Origin: Pseudomonas berkeleyensis
Lineage (GTDB): Bacteria; Pseudomonadota; Gammaproteobacteria; Pseudomonadales; Pseudomonadaceae
Direction: 5' to 3'
NCBI RefSeq assembly: GCF_014109765.1
Contig: NZ_CP059139.1
Span: forward strand, 1,798,001 to 1,862,000
DNA: 64,000 nucleotides
Numbering within the stretch: the stretch's first letter is position 1; each line of letters starts with the position of its first letter. The notes beneath the pieces are model-generated. The model saw only the letters and a list, made by a program, of their open reading frames with translations, was not told where the DNA came from and ran no database searches. Below are positions 42,647 through 53,700 of this stretch, piece by piece. The position numbers were made by a program, and so were the translations under genes.

Positions 42647-43317
42647 TGACCAGCCTCGATCAGAGCCTGCGTGCGCGCATGGCCGAAAAAACCGCCGAGA
42701 TCGACCGCATCTGCGCTCAGGCGCGGATCATGCCGGTGATCACCATTGCCCGTGAGGCGGATGTCCTGCCGCTGGCCGATGCGCTGGCTGCTGGCGGCCT
42801 GCGCGTGCTGGAGATAACGCTGCGCTCCGAGCATGGCCTGGAGGCGATCCGCCGCCTGCGCCGTGAACGCCCCGAGCTCTGCGTCGGTGCGGGCACCGTG
42901 CTCGATGAGCAGATGCTGGCCGCTGCGACCGATGCCGGTGCGCAGTTCATCGTCACGCCGGGCAGCACCCGTGAGCTGCTGTTGGCCGCGCTGGACAATC
43001 CGTTGCCGCTGCTGCCCGGCGTCAGCAGCGCGTCGGAGCTGATGATCGGTTATGCCCTGGGCTATCGCCGCTTCAAGCTGTTTCCGGCGGAAATATGCGG
43101 CGGCGTGGCAGCGCTCAAGGCGCTGGCCGGTCCTTTCGGTGGCGTACGTTTCTGCCCCACTGGCGGCATCACCGTGGACAACCTGCAGCGTTACATGGAG
43201 CAGCCCAACGTCATGTGCGTCGGCGGCACCTGGATGTTCCAGCGTGACTGGGTCGAGCGCGGTGATTGGTCGCGTATCCGGCAGTGCAGCAGCGAGGCGT
43301 TGCAGCTACTGGCCTGA
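42646..43317 (+). CDS. eda: 2-keto-3-deoxy-6-phosphogluconate aldolase
   Basis: Cleaves KDPG to pyruvate and glyceraldehyde-3-phosphate, closing the Entner-Doudoroff route. The 223-residue TIM barrel has catalytic Glu in VLEITLRS, Lys Schiff base in RRFKLFPAEICGG, and GVRFCPTGGITVDN near the end. ATG at 42646 overlaps the pgl stop by one base, so translation is coupled. A short GTGGCC/GGCCAC hairpin at 43331-43345 probably ends the operon. Confidence 0.96.
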   Translation: MTSLDQSLRARMAEKTAEIDRICAQARIMPVITIAREADVLPLADALAAGGLRVLEITLRSEHGLEAIRRLRRERPELCVGAGTVLDEQMLAAATDAGAQFIVTPGSTRELLLAALDNPLPLLPGVSSASELMIGYALGYRRFKLFPAEICGGVAALKALAGPFGGVRFCPTGGITVDNLQRYMEQPNVMCVGGTWMFQRDWVERGDWSRIRQCSSEALQLLA

Positions 43318-43471
43318 ATAGCACTGCGTGGTGGCCGCTGGCCACTGGCGCGACAAAAGGATTTAACCACTGTGCCGTGTTGGTCGCCTTGGGCGTCTGC
43401 TGACCCCGTGCTGGCTTCAACAAAAACAATTCTCCAGCGAAACCTGAAATATCCGCAGTTGGAGAATGTTT

Positions 43472-45394
43472 ATGAACACCTGGTTCGCCAATCTTGGCGT
43501 CACCCGCAAGCTGGCGCTTGGCTTCGGCCTGGTGCTGGCACTGACCCTGGTCCTCGCCAGCGTTTCCTGGAACAGCATGGGCAGTCTGATCCAGCGCAGC
43601 GACTGGACGGCGGACATCAGCCACCTCAACAACCTGCTCAGTGAGCTGCGGGTCAATCGCCTGCGTTACATGCTGGACGATGGCGACGAGAAAATTGCCG
43701 AGCAGGTGCAGAAGTCGCTGTCCGACTACAGCACCGCCCATGCCGATGTGCGCAGCCGTTTCCGCAGTGAGGAAAACGTGCGTCTGCTGGCGCAGCAGGC
43801 CGAGCAGATCGAGCTTTATCAGCAGTCCTTCAGTCGTATGGTCGAGGCTTATCGCCAGGCGCGCGCCGCCCGTGAAGCAATGGGCGTGCAGGCACGCAAG
43901 GCGTTCGCCGACCTGGAGAGCCTCTACAGCGTCGTGCAGCAGATGAGCGAGTACGACGAGCGCCGTCCTGGCCGTTATCAGGCCGTGCGTGACGTGCGTG
44001 AAAACCTGCAACTGACGCGTTACGAAGTGCGCGGCTACACGGCCAATCCCAATGCGCAGACCGAGCAGTTGGTGACCGCCCAGGTCGAGCGCGCGGTGAA
44101 GAGCATCGATGAACTGGCCGCGGCTTTCGCCGGCGAGCAGAGCGCGGCCATCGATACCGTGCGCGGTGGTTTGGATGATTATCGGCTGGCGGTGCAGCGT
44201 TTTCGTCAGGCCAACGACACCATCGTTGCCGCGCGCGTCGAGCTGACCCAGCAGGGTTACGAGATCGTCAGGTTGAGCGAGGCGCTGGCACAGGTTCAGA
44301 TCGACCGTCGCGACAGCGAAACCGCGGCCGCGCGTAGCCTGCAGATCATCACCACGCTGCTGGCCCTGGCACTGGGCGTGTTCTCGGCCTGGGTCATCAC
44401 CCGTCAGATCACCCGCCCGCTGAGCGACACCCTGGCGGTGGTCGAACGCATCGCTTCGGGCGATCTCACGGCACTGCCACCGACCACACGGCGCGACGAG
44501 CTGGGCATGTTGCAACAGGGCGTGCAGCGCATGGGCGATACCCTGCGTCAGTTGATCAGTGGCATCCGCGACAGCGTCGGCCAGATTGCCAGCGCCGCTG
44601 AGGAGCTTTCGGCCGTGACCGAGCAGACCAGTGCCGGGGTCAACAGTCAGAAGCTGGAGACCGATCAGGTGGCGACCGCCATGCAGGAAATGTCCGCGAC
44701 TGTGCAGGAAGTGGCGCGCAATGCCGAGCAGGCCTCGCTGGCCGCTTCGGATGCGGATCGGGAAGCGCATCAGGGCGATCAGGTGGTGGCCGAGGCCATC
44801 GAGCAGATCGAGGAGCTGGCGCAGGAAATGGCGCGCTCCACCGACGCCATGAACCTGCTGCAGCAGGAGAGCGACAAGATCGGCAGCGTCATGGACGTGA
44901 TCAAGTCCGTCGCCGATCAGACCAACCTGCTGGCGCTCAATGCCGCCATCGAGGCGGCGCGTGCCGGTGATGCGGGGCGTGGTTTCGCCGTGGTCGCGGA
45001 CGAGGTGCGCGGGCTGGCGCGGCGCACTCAGCAGTCCACCGAAGAAATCGAAACCCTGATCGCCGCCCTGCAGCGCGGCACCCAGCAGGTGGCCAGCGTC
45101 ATGCAGGAAAGCCGCAGCCTCACCGAGGGCAGCGTGGCTCTGGCGCGCAAGGCCGGTGATGCGCTGGGTGTGATCAACCACAAGGTGTCCAACATCCAGT
45201 CGATGAACCAGCAAATCGCCGCCGCCGCCGAGCAGCAGGGCGCGGTGGCCGAGGAAATCGGCCGCAGTGTGCTGAACGTGCGCGACGTTGCCGAACAGAC
45301 CGCTACCGCCAGTGACGAGACGGCCAAGTCCTCGGCCGAATTGGCGCGTCTGGGCAACCAGCTGCAATCGATGGTCAGCCGCTTCCGCGTCTGA
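43472..45394 (+). CDS. Membrane methyl-accepting chemotaxis protein with HBM-type sensor
   Basis: A 640-residue receptor: TM1 (about 12-34), a long all-helical periplasmic domain (about 35-285) like the helical bimodular (HBM) domain of P. putida McpS that senses TCA-cycle acids, TM2 (about 290-310), HAMP (310-365) and signalling domain with [21 protein letters not shown]. The ligand is not decided. The ATG at 43472 is seven bases after GGAG; the in-frame ATG at 43466 is too close. No pentapeptide for CheR docking at the C-terminus. It sits after the eda operon. Confidence 0.88.
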   Translation: MNTWFANLGVTRKLALGFGLVLALTLVLASVSWNSMGSLIQRSDWTADISHLNNLLSELRVNRLRYMLDDGDEKIAEQVQKSLSDYSTAHADVRSRFRSEENVRLLAQQAEQIELYQQSFSRMVEAYRQARAAREAMGVQARKAFADLESLYSVVQQMSEYDERRPGRYQAVRDVRENLQLTRYEVRGYTANPNAQTEQLVTAQVERAVKSIDELAAAFAGEQSAAIDTVRGGLDDYRLAVQRFRQANDTIVAARVELTQQGYEIVRLSEALAQVQIDRRDSETAAARSLQIITTLLALALGVFSAWVITRQITRPLSDTLAVVERIASGDLTALPPTTRRDELGMLQQGVQRMGDTLRQLISGIRDSVGQIASAAEELSAVTEQTSAGVNSQKLETDQVATAMQEMSATVQEVARNAEQASLAASDADREAHQGDQVVAEAIEQIEELAQEMARSTDAMNLLQQESDKIGSVMDVIKSVADQTNLLALNAAIEAARAGDAGRGFAVVADEVRGLARRTQQSTEEIETLIAALQRGTQQVASVMQESRSLTEGSVALARKAGDALGVINHKVSNIQSMNQQIAAAAEQQGAVAEEIGRSVLNVRDVAEQTATASDETAKSSAELARLGNQLQSMVSRFRV

Positions 45395-45407
45395 TCCGAG
45401 TTGGATT

Positions 45408-45466
45408 CGGTGCGCACGGCGCACCCTACGAGGATTACGGTTGCGTAGGGTGCGCCGTGCGCACCG
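45408..45466. repeat. REP pair left of the RAYT gene
   Basis: CGGTGCGCACGGCGCACC (from 45408) and GCGTAGGGTGCGCCGTGCGC (to 45466) facing each other, 44 bases before the transposase start. Confidence 0.85.
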
Positions 45467-45509
45467 CCGACTATCCTGAATCTGCCGGCAAGGATTCAGG
45501 AGACAAGGA

Positions 45510-46043
45510 ATGTCCAATTACCGCCGCGCCCGTGATGCTGGCGCCTGCTATTTCTTCACGCTGGTCAGCCACCAGCGTCACACCCTGCTGACCGATGCGC
45601 CGTTGCGCGTTGCTTTACGTAAGTCCATCGAACAGGTTCGTATTCGCTATCCCTTCGCCATCGAAGGATGGGTGCTGCTGCCTGATCACCTGCATTGCCT
45701 CTGGCGCCTGCCGCAAGGCGATGCCGACTTCGGCTTGCGTTGGTCGATGATCAAGCGTCTGACCTCTCAGGCGGTCGTGATGCCTGGGGCGGTCAGCCTC
45801 AGCCGTAGCCTGCGCCGCGAGTCGGGCCTGTGGCAGCGGCGTTTCTGGGAGCACCGCATCTGCGGCGAAGAGGACTACCGCCAGCACATGGATTACCTGC
45901 ATTTCAATCCGGTGAAGCATGGTTTGGTCGGTCGGGTGGCGGATTGGCCGTGGTCGAGCTTTCATCGGTTGGTGAAGGAAGGCGTGTATCCCGCGGATTG
46001 GGGCAGTGATGCCCGGGTGGATGAGGGTGCATATGGCGAATGA
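45510..46043 (+). CDS. REP-associated tyrosine transposase (RAYT)
   Basis: A 177-residue Y1-type transposase-like protein: YFFTLVSHQRHTLLTDAPLR opens it, LLPDHLHCLWRLPQGDADF holds the HxH metal site, and EDYRQHMDYLHFNPVKHGLV includes the catalytic Tyr. This is the domesticated single-copy enzyme that spreads REP elements. The gene is bracketed by REP pairs of the same family, the typical arrangement. GGAGACAAGG precedes the ATG. Confidence 0.92.
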   Translation: MSNYRRARDAGACYFFTLVSHQRHTLLTDAPLRVALRKSIEQVRIRYPFAIEGWVLLPDHLHCLWRLPQGDADFGLRWSMIKRLTSQAVVMPGAVSLSRSLRRESGLWQRRFWEHRICGEEDYRQHMDYLHFNPVKHGLVGRVADWPWSSFHRLVKEGVYPADWGSDARVDEGAYGE

Positions 46044-46045
46044 CG

Positions 46046-46103
46046 CGGTGCGCACGGCGCACCCTACGAACCGCACGATCCCGTAGGGTGCGCCGTGCGC
46101 ACC
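46046..46103. repeat. REP pair right of the RAYT gene
   Basis: CGGTGCGCACGGCGCACC (from 46046) and CCGTAGGGTGCGCCGTGCGC (from 46081) facing each other, starting three bases after the transposase stop. Confidence 0.85.
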
Positions 46104-46235
46104 AAGAATATTTCAGCATGCCTGTCGATTCGTCCGTCGCCTGTTCGACTACTGCATAGAACCCCGACCTGGGTTCATTGTCAGCCGTAGGGAGCCATCC
46201 TGCGTGCGACCTCGACTCGAACAAGGAGAAAGGCG

Positions 46236-46670
46236 ATGCGTTTTATGGTGATTGTCAAAGCGACTGCGGATTCCGAGGCTGGCCTGATGCCCTCCGAGGA
46301 GCTGCTCACGGCCATGGGCCGTTATAACGAGGAGCTGGCGGCCGCTGGCGTGATGTTGGCCGGCGAAGGCCTGCACCCGAGCGCGAAGGGTGCGCGGGTG
46401 CGTTTCTCCGGGGCGCAGCGCACGGTGATCGATGGCCCGTTCATGGAAACCAAGGAGCTGGTGGCCGGTTTCTGGATCTTTCAGGTCGAGTCGTTGCAGG
46501 CCTGCATCGACTGGGTCAAGCGTTGCCCCAACCCGATGCCTGGCGAGTCCGATATCGAGATTCGGCAGATTTTCGAAGCCGAGGATTTCGGCGCCGAGTT
46601 CACCCCCGAGTTGCGTGAGCAGGAAGAACGTATCCGCGCGCGCATCAGCAGTGACAGTCAAGGAGAGTAG
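46236..46670 (+). CDS. YciI-family (YCII/DGPF) protein
   Basis: A 144-residue dimeric-barrel protein: MRFMVIVKATADSEAGLMPSEELLTAM, then the signature IDGPFMETKELVAGFWIFQV (the DGPFxETKE box that names the family) and PMPGESDIEIRQIFEAEDFG. Members have been linked to small-molecule metabolism and often sit beside VOC or sigma factor genes. The next gene follows two bases later and is a VOC protein, so they share a transcript. Confidence 0.9.
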   Translation: MRFMVIVKATADSEAGLMPSEELLTAMGRYNEELAAAGVMLAGEGLHPSAKGARVRFSGAQRTVIDGPFMETKELVAGFWIFQVESLQACIDWVKRCPNPMPGESDIEIRQIFEAEDFGAEFTPELREQEERIRARISSDSQGE

Positions 46671-46672
46671 CG

Positions 46673-47092
46673 ATGAAGATACATGCCTATCTGATGTTCG
46701 ACGGCCAGTGCGAGGATGCCTTCAACTTCTACGCCGAGCTGCTGGGCGGCAAGCTGGAGCTGATGCGCTTCGGCGAAAGCCCGGATGCCAGTGAGGTGCC
46801 GCCGGAATTTCATGACCGGGTGATGCATGTCTGCCTGACCACCGGCGACCAGATTCTGATGGCTTCCGACACCATTCCGCAGTATCCGCACCAAGGCATC
46901 AAGGGCTGCTCCATTTCTCTGCAGGTGGACAATGTGCCCGAGGCCGAGCGCCTGTACGAGGCGTTGTCGGCCGGTGGCGAGGTGCAGATGGAATTGCAGT
47001 CCACCTTCTGGGCGACCCGTTTTGCCATGCTCACCGATCGCTTCGGTGTGCCGTGGATGATCAATTGCGTGATCGATAGCCAGGAGGGGTAA
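46673..47092 (+). CDS. VOC-family (PhnB/glyoxalase-like) protein
   Basis: A 139-residue protein of the PhnB-type VOC superfamily: MKIHAYLMFDGQCEDAFNFYAELLGGKLELMRF, then VMHVCLTTGDQILMASD and TFWATRFAMLTDRFGVPWMINC. The paired beta-alpha-beta modules and the F...FYxxxLGG opening are usual; metal ligands of true glyoxalases are not conserved. AAGGAGAG precedes the ATG. Role unknown. Confidence 0.9.
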   Translation: MKIHAYLMFDGQCEDAFNFYAELLGGKLELMRFGESPDASEVPPEFHDRVMHVCLTTGDQILMASDTIPQYPHQGIKGCSISLQVDNVPEAERLYEALSAGGEVQMELQSTFWATRFAMLTDRFGVPWMINCVIDSQEG

Positions 47093-47130
47093 GCCCTTTC
47101 TATCCCTCGTCATCATCCCTTCGCCCGCTT

Positions 47131-47152
47131 TGGTGCGCGCGGCGCACCCTGC
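47131..47152. repeat. Single REP element (GTGCGC family)
   Basis: TGGTGCGCGCGGCGCACC unit, one copy, after the VOC gene. Confidence 0.7.
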
Positions 47153-47170
47153 AAGTGGTTTGGATGTGTC

Positions 47171-47219
47171 GCGGCTGAAGCCGCTCCTACCGAGCAGGTG
47201 AGCACCGTAGGAGCGGCTG
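47171..47219. repeat. REP element, GTAGGAGCGG family
   Basis: GCGGCTGAAGCCGCTCCTAC (47171-47190) and GTAGGAGCGGCTGG (from 47207) are facing copies of the same unit as at 27672. It lies past the end of ggpPS. Confidence 0.75.
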
Positions 47220-47232
47220 GGCGGCATGCGTT

Positions 47233-49491
47233 TCAGCTTGCCAGCGTCAGTGGCTCGGGCACTTCCTGTATTTGCACGCCGGCGAGGAAATCCTCGCCCC
47301 AGCGGCGGATGTCGTTGTAGCAGACGATATCGAACAGCTCGCGCAGGCGCGCTTGGGCTTCGCTCTTGGGCAGGTTCAGCGCCAGGTAGCAGGTCTGCGC
47401 CAGGTCGGCGGGGTCGTGCGGGTTGGTCAGCAGGGCGCCCTTGAGTTCGGCCGCCGCGCCGGCGAATTCCGACAGCACCAGCACGCCGCGTCCGCCGAGC
47501 AGGCCCTGGGCGGCGACGAATTCCTTGGCCACCAGGTTGAGGCCGTCGCGCAGCGGGGTGATCCACATGACATCGGCCATGGCGTACCAGGCGCTGACTT
47601 CCTCGAACGGCAGGCTGCGGAAGAAGAACTGCAGTGGTGTCCAGCCGATGCGGGCGAAGCGGCCGTTGATGCGGCCGACCGCCTGTTCGATCTGGCTTTG
47701 CAGTTCGTTGTAGACGGTCATCTCCTTGGCCGCGGGGACACATACGGTGACCAGGGTGACCTTGCCCAGCAGTTCCGGGTTGTCGGCCAGCAGGCGCTCG
47801 TAGGCGTTGAGTTTTTCCAGGATGCCCTTGGTGTAGTCGAGGCGCTCCACCGAGAGGATCAGCTTCACGCCTTTCATTTCCTCGCGCAGTTGGCCCATCA
47901 GTTCCTTGATCTTCGGTGCTTCCAGCGCGTTACGTACCCGGTCGATATCCAGCCCGACCGGGTGCGCGCCGAGTTTGACCTGGCGGGTGCCGGTGTCCAG
48001 CGCAGTGGTCATGCGTTCCAGGCCCACGGCGCAGCCGTAGGTGATGAAGCGCGGCGCGCAGTTTTGCCGTTCCAGGGTTTTCAGCGGGAACACGCCGCGG
48101 GCGACGTCGACGAAGTTCTCCACCTGGCGTGGGATATGAAAGCCGATGTAGTCGCACTGCAGCAGGCTGCCGACGATCTGCCGACGCCAGGGCAGTACGT
48201 TGAACACGTCCGCCGAGGGGAAGTAGGTGTGGTGGAAGAAGGCGATGCGCAGATCCGGGCGCAGCTCGCGCAGGTAGGCCGGCACCATCCACAGGTTGTA
48301 ATCGTGCAGCCAGACAATGGCGCCTTCGGCCGCTTCCAGCGCGGTGCGCTCGGCGAAGGCGCGGTTGACCTTGAGGAATACCTGCCAGTCGTCTTCGTTG
48401 AAGGTGGCGCGTTCCCAGAAGGTGTGCAGCGTTGGCCAGAAGGCTTCCTTGGAGAAGCGCTTGTAGAAGACGTCGACTTCCTCCTTGCTCAGCTTGACCC
48501 GCGCGGCTGTGAGCTTGGGATAGCGCTCGGCGTCCACCGTGGTGTGGCTGTCGAACGGCTCGTCGCCGTCCTCGTGCACGGCCCAGGCGACCCAGGAGCC
48601 GGGGCGGCCATCGCCGAAGAAGCTGAGCAGCGTGGGGATGATGCCGTTGGGTGAAGTGGGGCGGCGGCGCTGTAGCTTGCCGGCGGCATTGCGGTATTCC
48701 TCATAGGGCAGGCGGTGATAGACCATCACCAGTTCGGCCTTGCCTGGCTGAGCGGCCTGGCGGCGTTCGGCGGCGATGCCGTGCTCGCCGAGGAAGCCGA
48801 AATGGGCGAAGGCTTCGAGGATGCCGCCGCAGCCCGGGCGGTTGGCGTGCAGGGTGCGCGAGTGGCTGCGCGTGGCTTCCAGCAGCGCGGTTTCCGACTG
48901 GCCGACGCAGACGCCGTGGAAGCTGGCGCTGAGCATCGACAGGTCGTTGAGCGTGTCGCCGGCGGCCAGCACCTGATCGTGATCCAGGTCGAGCCAGTCG
49001 GCCAGCGCCTGCAGGCTGCTGCCCTTGTTCACGCCCTTGGGCAAGAAGTCCAGGTACAGCTCGGCGGAATACAACAGGTCGCAGCCCAGTTCGTCGGCGA
49101 TTTCGCGCAGCGCCGGGTTGGCCGCCTGCTCGGGTGTGCAAAAGTAGGAGCAGCGCCGTGCTTGTGGCACGTCCTGGCGTTCCAGGCCGAACGGTTCGAT
49201 GGCACTGGCCACCTGGCTTTCGCCAGGCCAGCGCGCATCGACCACGCTTTGCAGCGGCTGGATCGGTTGCAGGCTGTCGCCATGCACCAGGGTCGCGCCA
49301 ACGTCGGCGATGATGTAGTCCGGCTGCGGCAGCGTCGGGTCAGCCAGCAGTGGCAGTACTGCCTCCAGGCTGCGCCCGGTGACGTAGGCGAGCTTGATTT
49401 CGGGGTGGGCTGCGATGGTCTGGTAGAGGCTCAGACGATCTTCGGGGTCGCCAGCGAGAAAGGTTCCATCCAGGTCGGTAGCTAATAGCAT
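47233..49491 (-). CDS. ggpPS: Fused glucosylglycerol-phosphate phosphatase/synthase
   Basis: A 752-residue bifunctional enzyme. Residues 1-255 are a HAD phosphatase (DLDGTFLAGDPEDRLS, later AAGDTLNDLSML). Residues 270-752 are a GT20 glycosyltransferase of the OtsA/GgpS group (VWLHDYNLWMVPAYLRELRP, HTYFPSADVFNVLPWR, SVERLDYTKGI, DGLNLVAKEFVAAQ). Such fusions make glucosylglycerol, the salt-protective solute of Azotobacter and of P. mendocina-type species. The alternative is a trehalose-6-phosphate synthase/phosphatase, but there the phosphatase normally comes second. GGAGAAAC precedes the ATG. Confidence 0.82.
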   Translation of the reverse strand: MLLATDLDGTFLAGDPEDRLSLYQTIAAHPEIKLAYVTGRSLEAVLPLLADPTLPQPDYIIADVGATLVHGDSLQPIQPLQSVVDARWPGESQVASAIEPFGLERQDVPQARRCSYFCTPEQAANPALREIADELGCDLLYSAELYLDFLPKGVNKGSSLQALADWLDLDHDQVLAAGDTLNDLSMLSASFHGVCVGQSETALLEATRSHSRTLHANRPGCGGILEAFAHFGFLGEHGIAAERRQAAQPGKAELVMVYHRLPYEEYRNAAGKLQRRRPTSPNGIIPTLLSFFGDGRPGSWVAWAVHEDGDEPFDSHTTVDAERYPKLTAARVKLSKEEVDVFYKRFSKEAFWPTLHTFWERATFNEDDWQVFLKVNRAFAERTALEAAEGAIVWLHDYNLWMVPAYLRELRPDLRIAFFHHTYFPSADVFNVLPWRRQIVGSLLQCDYIGFHIPRQVENFVDVARGVFPLKTLERQNCAPRFITYGCAVGLERMTTALDTGTRQVKLGAHPVGLDIDRVRNALEAPKIKELMGQLREEMKGVKLILSVERLDYTKGILEKLNAYERLLADNPELLGKVTLVTVCVPAAKEMTVYNELQSQIEQAVGRINGRFARIGWTPLQFFFRSLPFEEVSAWYAMADVMWITPLRDGLNLVAKEFVAAQGLLGGRGVLVLSEFAGAAAELKGALLTNPHDPADLAQTCYLALNLPKSEAQARLRELFDIVCYNDIRRWGEDFLAGVQIQEVPEPLTLAS

Positions 49492-49607
49492 CGTTGTTTC
49501 TCCAGAAGTGGCCGCTGCGGCTCTGCTCGAATGCAAGCAGAGCCGGGCCGGGTTCTGGCTGCTTGGGGTAGGCTCGGGGCCTTGCCGAAACAGCCTTCCT
49601 TAGGTGT

Positions 49608-50870
49608 TCAGGAGGCGTTGGGGGAGGGTTCCTCCGCGGCTTCGTGGTCTTGCGGTGGTGCATCGGGCATCAGCTCCAGCACCGTCGGGCTGGTGCGTAG
49701 CATGGGCACGAAGTGGGCGGCGTCGCCGCTGACCAGATCGCTGACATGGCGCAGTCGGTAGAAGGCGTAGGCCGCCAGCAGGCCGAGGGTGCTGGCGAAG
49801 TACAGCGGCAGTGCACTGGCGCCGAGCTGCTCCATCAGTACCCCGGCCAGCAGCGGCCCGCATACCGAGCCGATGCCGTTGACCATCAGCAGGCTGGCGG
49901 AGCCGGAGAGAATCTCGTCGCTGCGCAACTGGTCGATCAACTGCGCCACGGCAATGGGGTAGATGGCAAAAGCCAGGCCGCCCCAGATGAAGATCGCGCC
50001 TAGCAGCAGCGTGCCTGCTGGCAGCAGGCTCATCACCAGCGCCAGAACGACCGCCAGCAGCACCACCCAGAGCAGCACCTGGCGCCGGTCGTGGCGATCC
50101 GAGTAGATGCCGATGGGCCATTGCAGCAGGGCGCCGCCGAGAATGGTCGCTGTCATCAGAAGGCCGACGCCGGACGTGTCGAAACCGGCGAGGCTGGCAT
50201 ACACCGGTGCCATGCCCCAGAAACCGCCCATGGCCAGCCCGGACAGGCCGGCGGCGATGATGGCCAACGGCGCGATCTGCCACAGATGACGCAGGTTGGT
50301 CGGCGGCGACTCGGGCAGGGCTGGCTGCGCCTGGCGGGTGAGGGTGATGGGCATCAGCGCGGCGCTGATAAGGATGGCGGCGATGGCGAACAGGGTGAAT
50401 TGCACCGGGTCGGCCAGGTGCAGCAGTTGCTGGGCCAGGGCCAGGGCGCCGAGGTTGACCGCCATGTACACGGCGAATACCTGGCCGCGCTTCTCGTTGG
50501 GGGCCTGGGCGTTGAGCCAGCTCTCGATGACCATGTACAGCGTTACCAGCGCCAGGCCGTAAAGCACGCGCAGCAGCAGCCAGACCCACGGATCGATCAG
50601 CAGCAGGTGGAGCAGGGCAGCGATGGCGGCCAGGGCGGCGCAACAGGCGAACGCACGGATGTGCCCGATGCGCCTGACCAGCGGTGTCGCCAGCCAGGTG
50701 CCGAGCAGGAACCCGACGAAGTACCCGGACATGATCAGGCCGAGCATCGTGGTGGAGTAGCCTTCGGCGACGCCACGCAGGGTCAGTAGGGTGTTGAGCA
50801 GACCATTGCCAAGCAGGAGTAACGCGACCCCGCTCAGCAATGAACTGATGGGGGCAATCAAGGACCACAT
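49608..50870 (-). CDS. MFS transporter, YcaD-like
   Basis: A 420-residue, twelve-helix carrier. ISSLLSGVALLLLGNGLLNTLLTLRG opens it and GLIMSGYFVGFLLGTWLATPLVRRIGHIRAF gives the MFS loop 2-3 motif; the second half starts IAAGLSGLAMGGFWGMAPVYASLAG. Its proline-rich cytosolic tail ends EEPSPNAS. The YcaD branch is of unknown substrate. It is on the same strand as ggpPS, with a 116-bp gap to it. Confidence 0.85.
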   Translation of the reverse strand: MWSLIAPISSLLSGVALLLLGNGLLNTLLTLRGVAEGYSTTMLGLIMSGYFVGFLLGTWLATPLVRRIGHIRAFACCAALAAIAALLHLLLIDPWVWLLLRVLYGLALVTLYMVIESWLNAQAPNEKRGQVFAVYMAVNLGALALAQQLLHLADPVQFTLFAIAAILISAALMPITLTRQAQPALPESPPTNLRHLWQIAPLAIIAAGLSGLAMGGFWGMAPVYASLAGFDTSGVGLLMTATILGGALLQWPIGIYSDRHDRRQVLLWVVLLAVVLALVMSLLPAGTLLLGAIFIWGGLAFAIYPIAVAQLIDQLRSDEILSGSASLLMVNGIGSVCGPLLAGVLMEQLGASALPLYFASTLGLLAAYAFYRLRHVSDLVSGDAAHFVPMLRTSPTVLELMPDAPPQDHEAAEEPSPNAS

Positions 50871-51219
50871 GCGAACTACCCTAGGGAACTATGCCGGTGA
50901 TGGCAAGCAGGAAGTACGCCAATGCTTAGCTAGATAACTAATTAAGTTTTTGAAAAATAAAGGATATTTTTACCGATAAACGGTCTTTGGATATTTTTCA
51001 GGGCTTGCGGCGCGCCCAGGCGAGGCACAGGGGGATGCGGTTGCACCGATCTTGCGCCTGGTGCGTAGGGCTGATCGGACGAGGCTTTTGTGTCTGGCGA
51101 CTCCTCGGTAGGGTGCGCCGTGCGCACCGAAAACCGCATTACGGCCTTGGCGCGCACGACCTGGGCGATCCCGCGAAACCCTACCCGAATGCCTGGCACG
51201 ATCTCCCCGATTTACCGAG
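50871..51219. other. 349-bp intergenic stretch with an AT-rich promoter region
   Basis: Bases 50930-51000 are strongly AT-rich and probably hold the promoter of the MFS gene. A single REP lies at 51106-51129. No gene is supported. Confidence 0.45.
51106..51129. repeat. Single REP element (GTGCGC family)
   Basis: CGGTAGGGTGCGCCGTGCGC followed by ACCG, one copy. Confidence 0.72.
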
Positions 51220-51591
51220 TTATTCGGTGCGCCAGATGATTTCTGTCTCGCCGTCGGCATCGACCTTGATCCAGCGATCGGCTTCCTCATCGCTTTCGTC
51301 TTCTACCCAGGTGCCGGGCGCGCAGCGAACCTGCACGCCGAGTGCGGCATGGGCCGCGCGGGCGCAGGCCAGGTCATCGGCCCAGGGCGTGGCGTCGCTT
51401 TCCAGGTACAGGCTGTGCCATTTGCCCACGGCTTTCGGCAGCCAGGTCACCGGTACATCGCCGGCCTTGCATTTGAAGGTCTGGCCTTTCTGTTGCCACT
51501 CGCTGCATTGGCCAAGGGCTTCGCCCAGCCACTGGGCCACGGCGTCGCGCTCGGCGTCTTTCAGGTAGATCTCGATATCGGGTTGGCGCAT
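51220..51591 (-). CDS. Conserved hypothetical protein, 123 aa
   Basis: A soluble acidic protein: MRQPDIEIYLKDAERDAVAQWLGEALGQ, a mid section FKCKAGDVPVTWLPKAVGKWHSLYLES and an acidic end EDESDEEADRWIKVDADGETEIIW. I do not recognise the family. It starts 11 bases after the rlmA stop and runs the same way, so dapE-rlmA and this gene form one transcript. Confidence 0.78.
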   Translation of the reverse strand: MRQPDIEIYLKDAERDAVAQWLGEALGQCSEWQQKGQTFKCKAGDVPVTWLPKAVGKWHSLYLESDATPWADDLACARAAHAALGVQVRCAPGTWVEDESDEEADRWIKVDADGETEIIWRTE

Positions 51592-51602
51592 GGCGGTCAG
51601 TC

Positions 51603-53608
<2,006 letters not shown>

Positions 53609-53700
53609 CTACTGCCTGCGCGGGTGCCTCCGGCTGTCTGGTGGACTTGGGTGGGCAGAGCGCTATCCCTATAATGCGCGGCTTCGTTCAGGGGGGTGAG

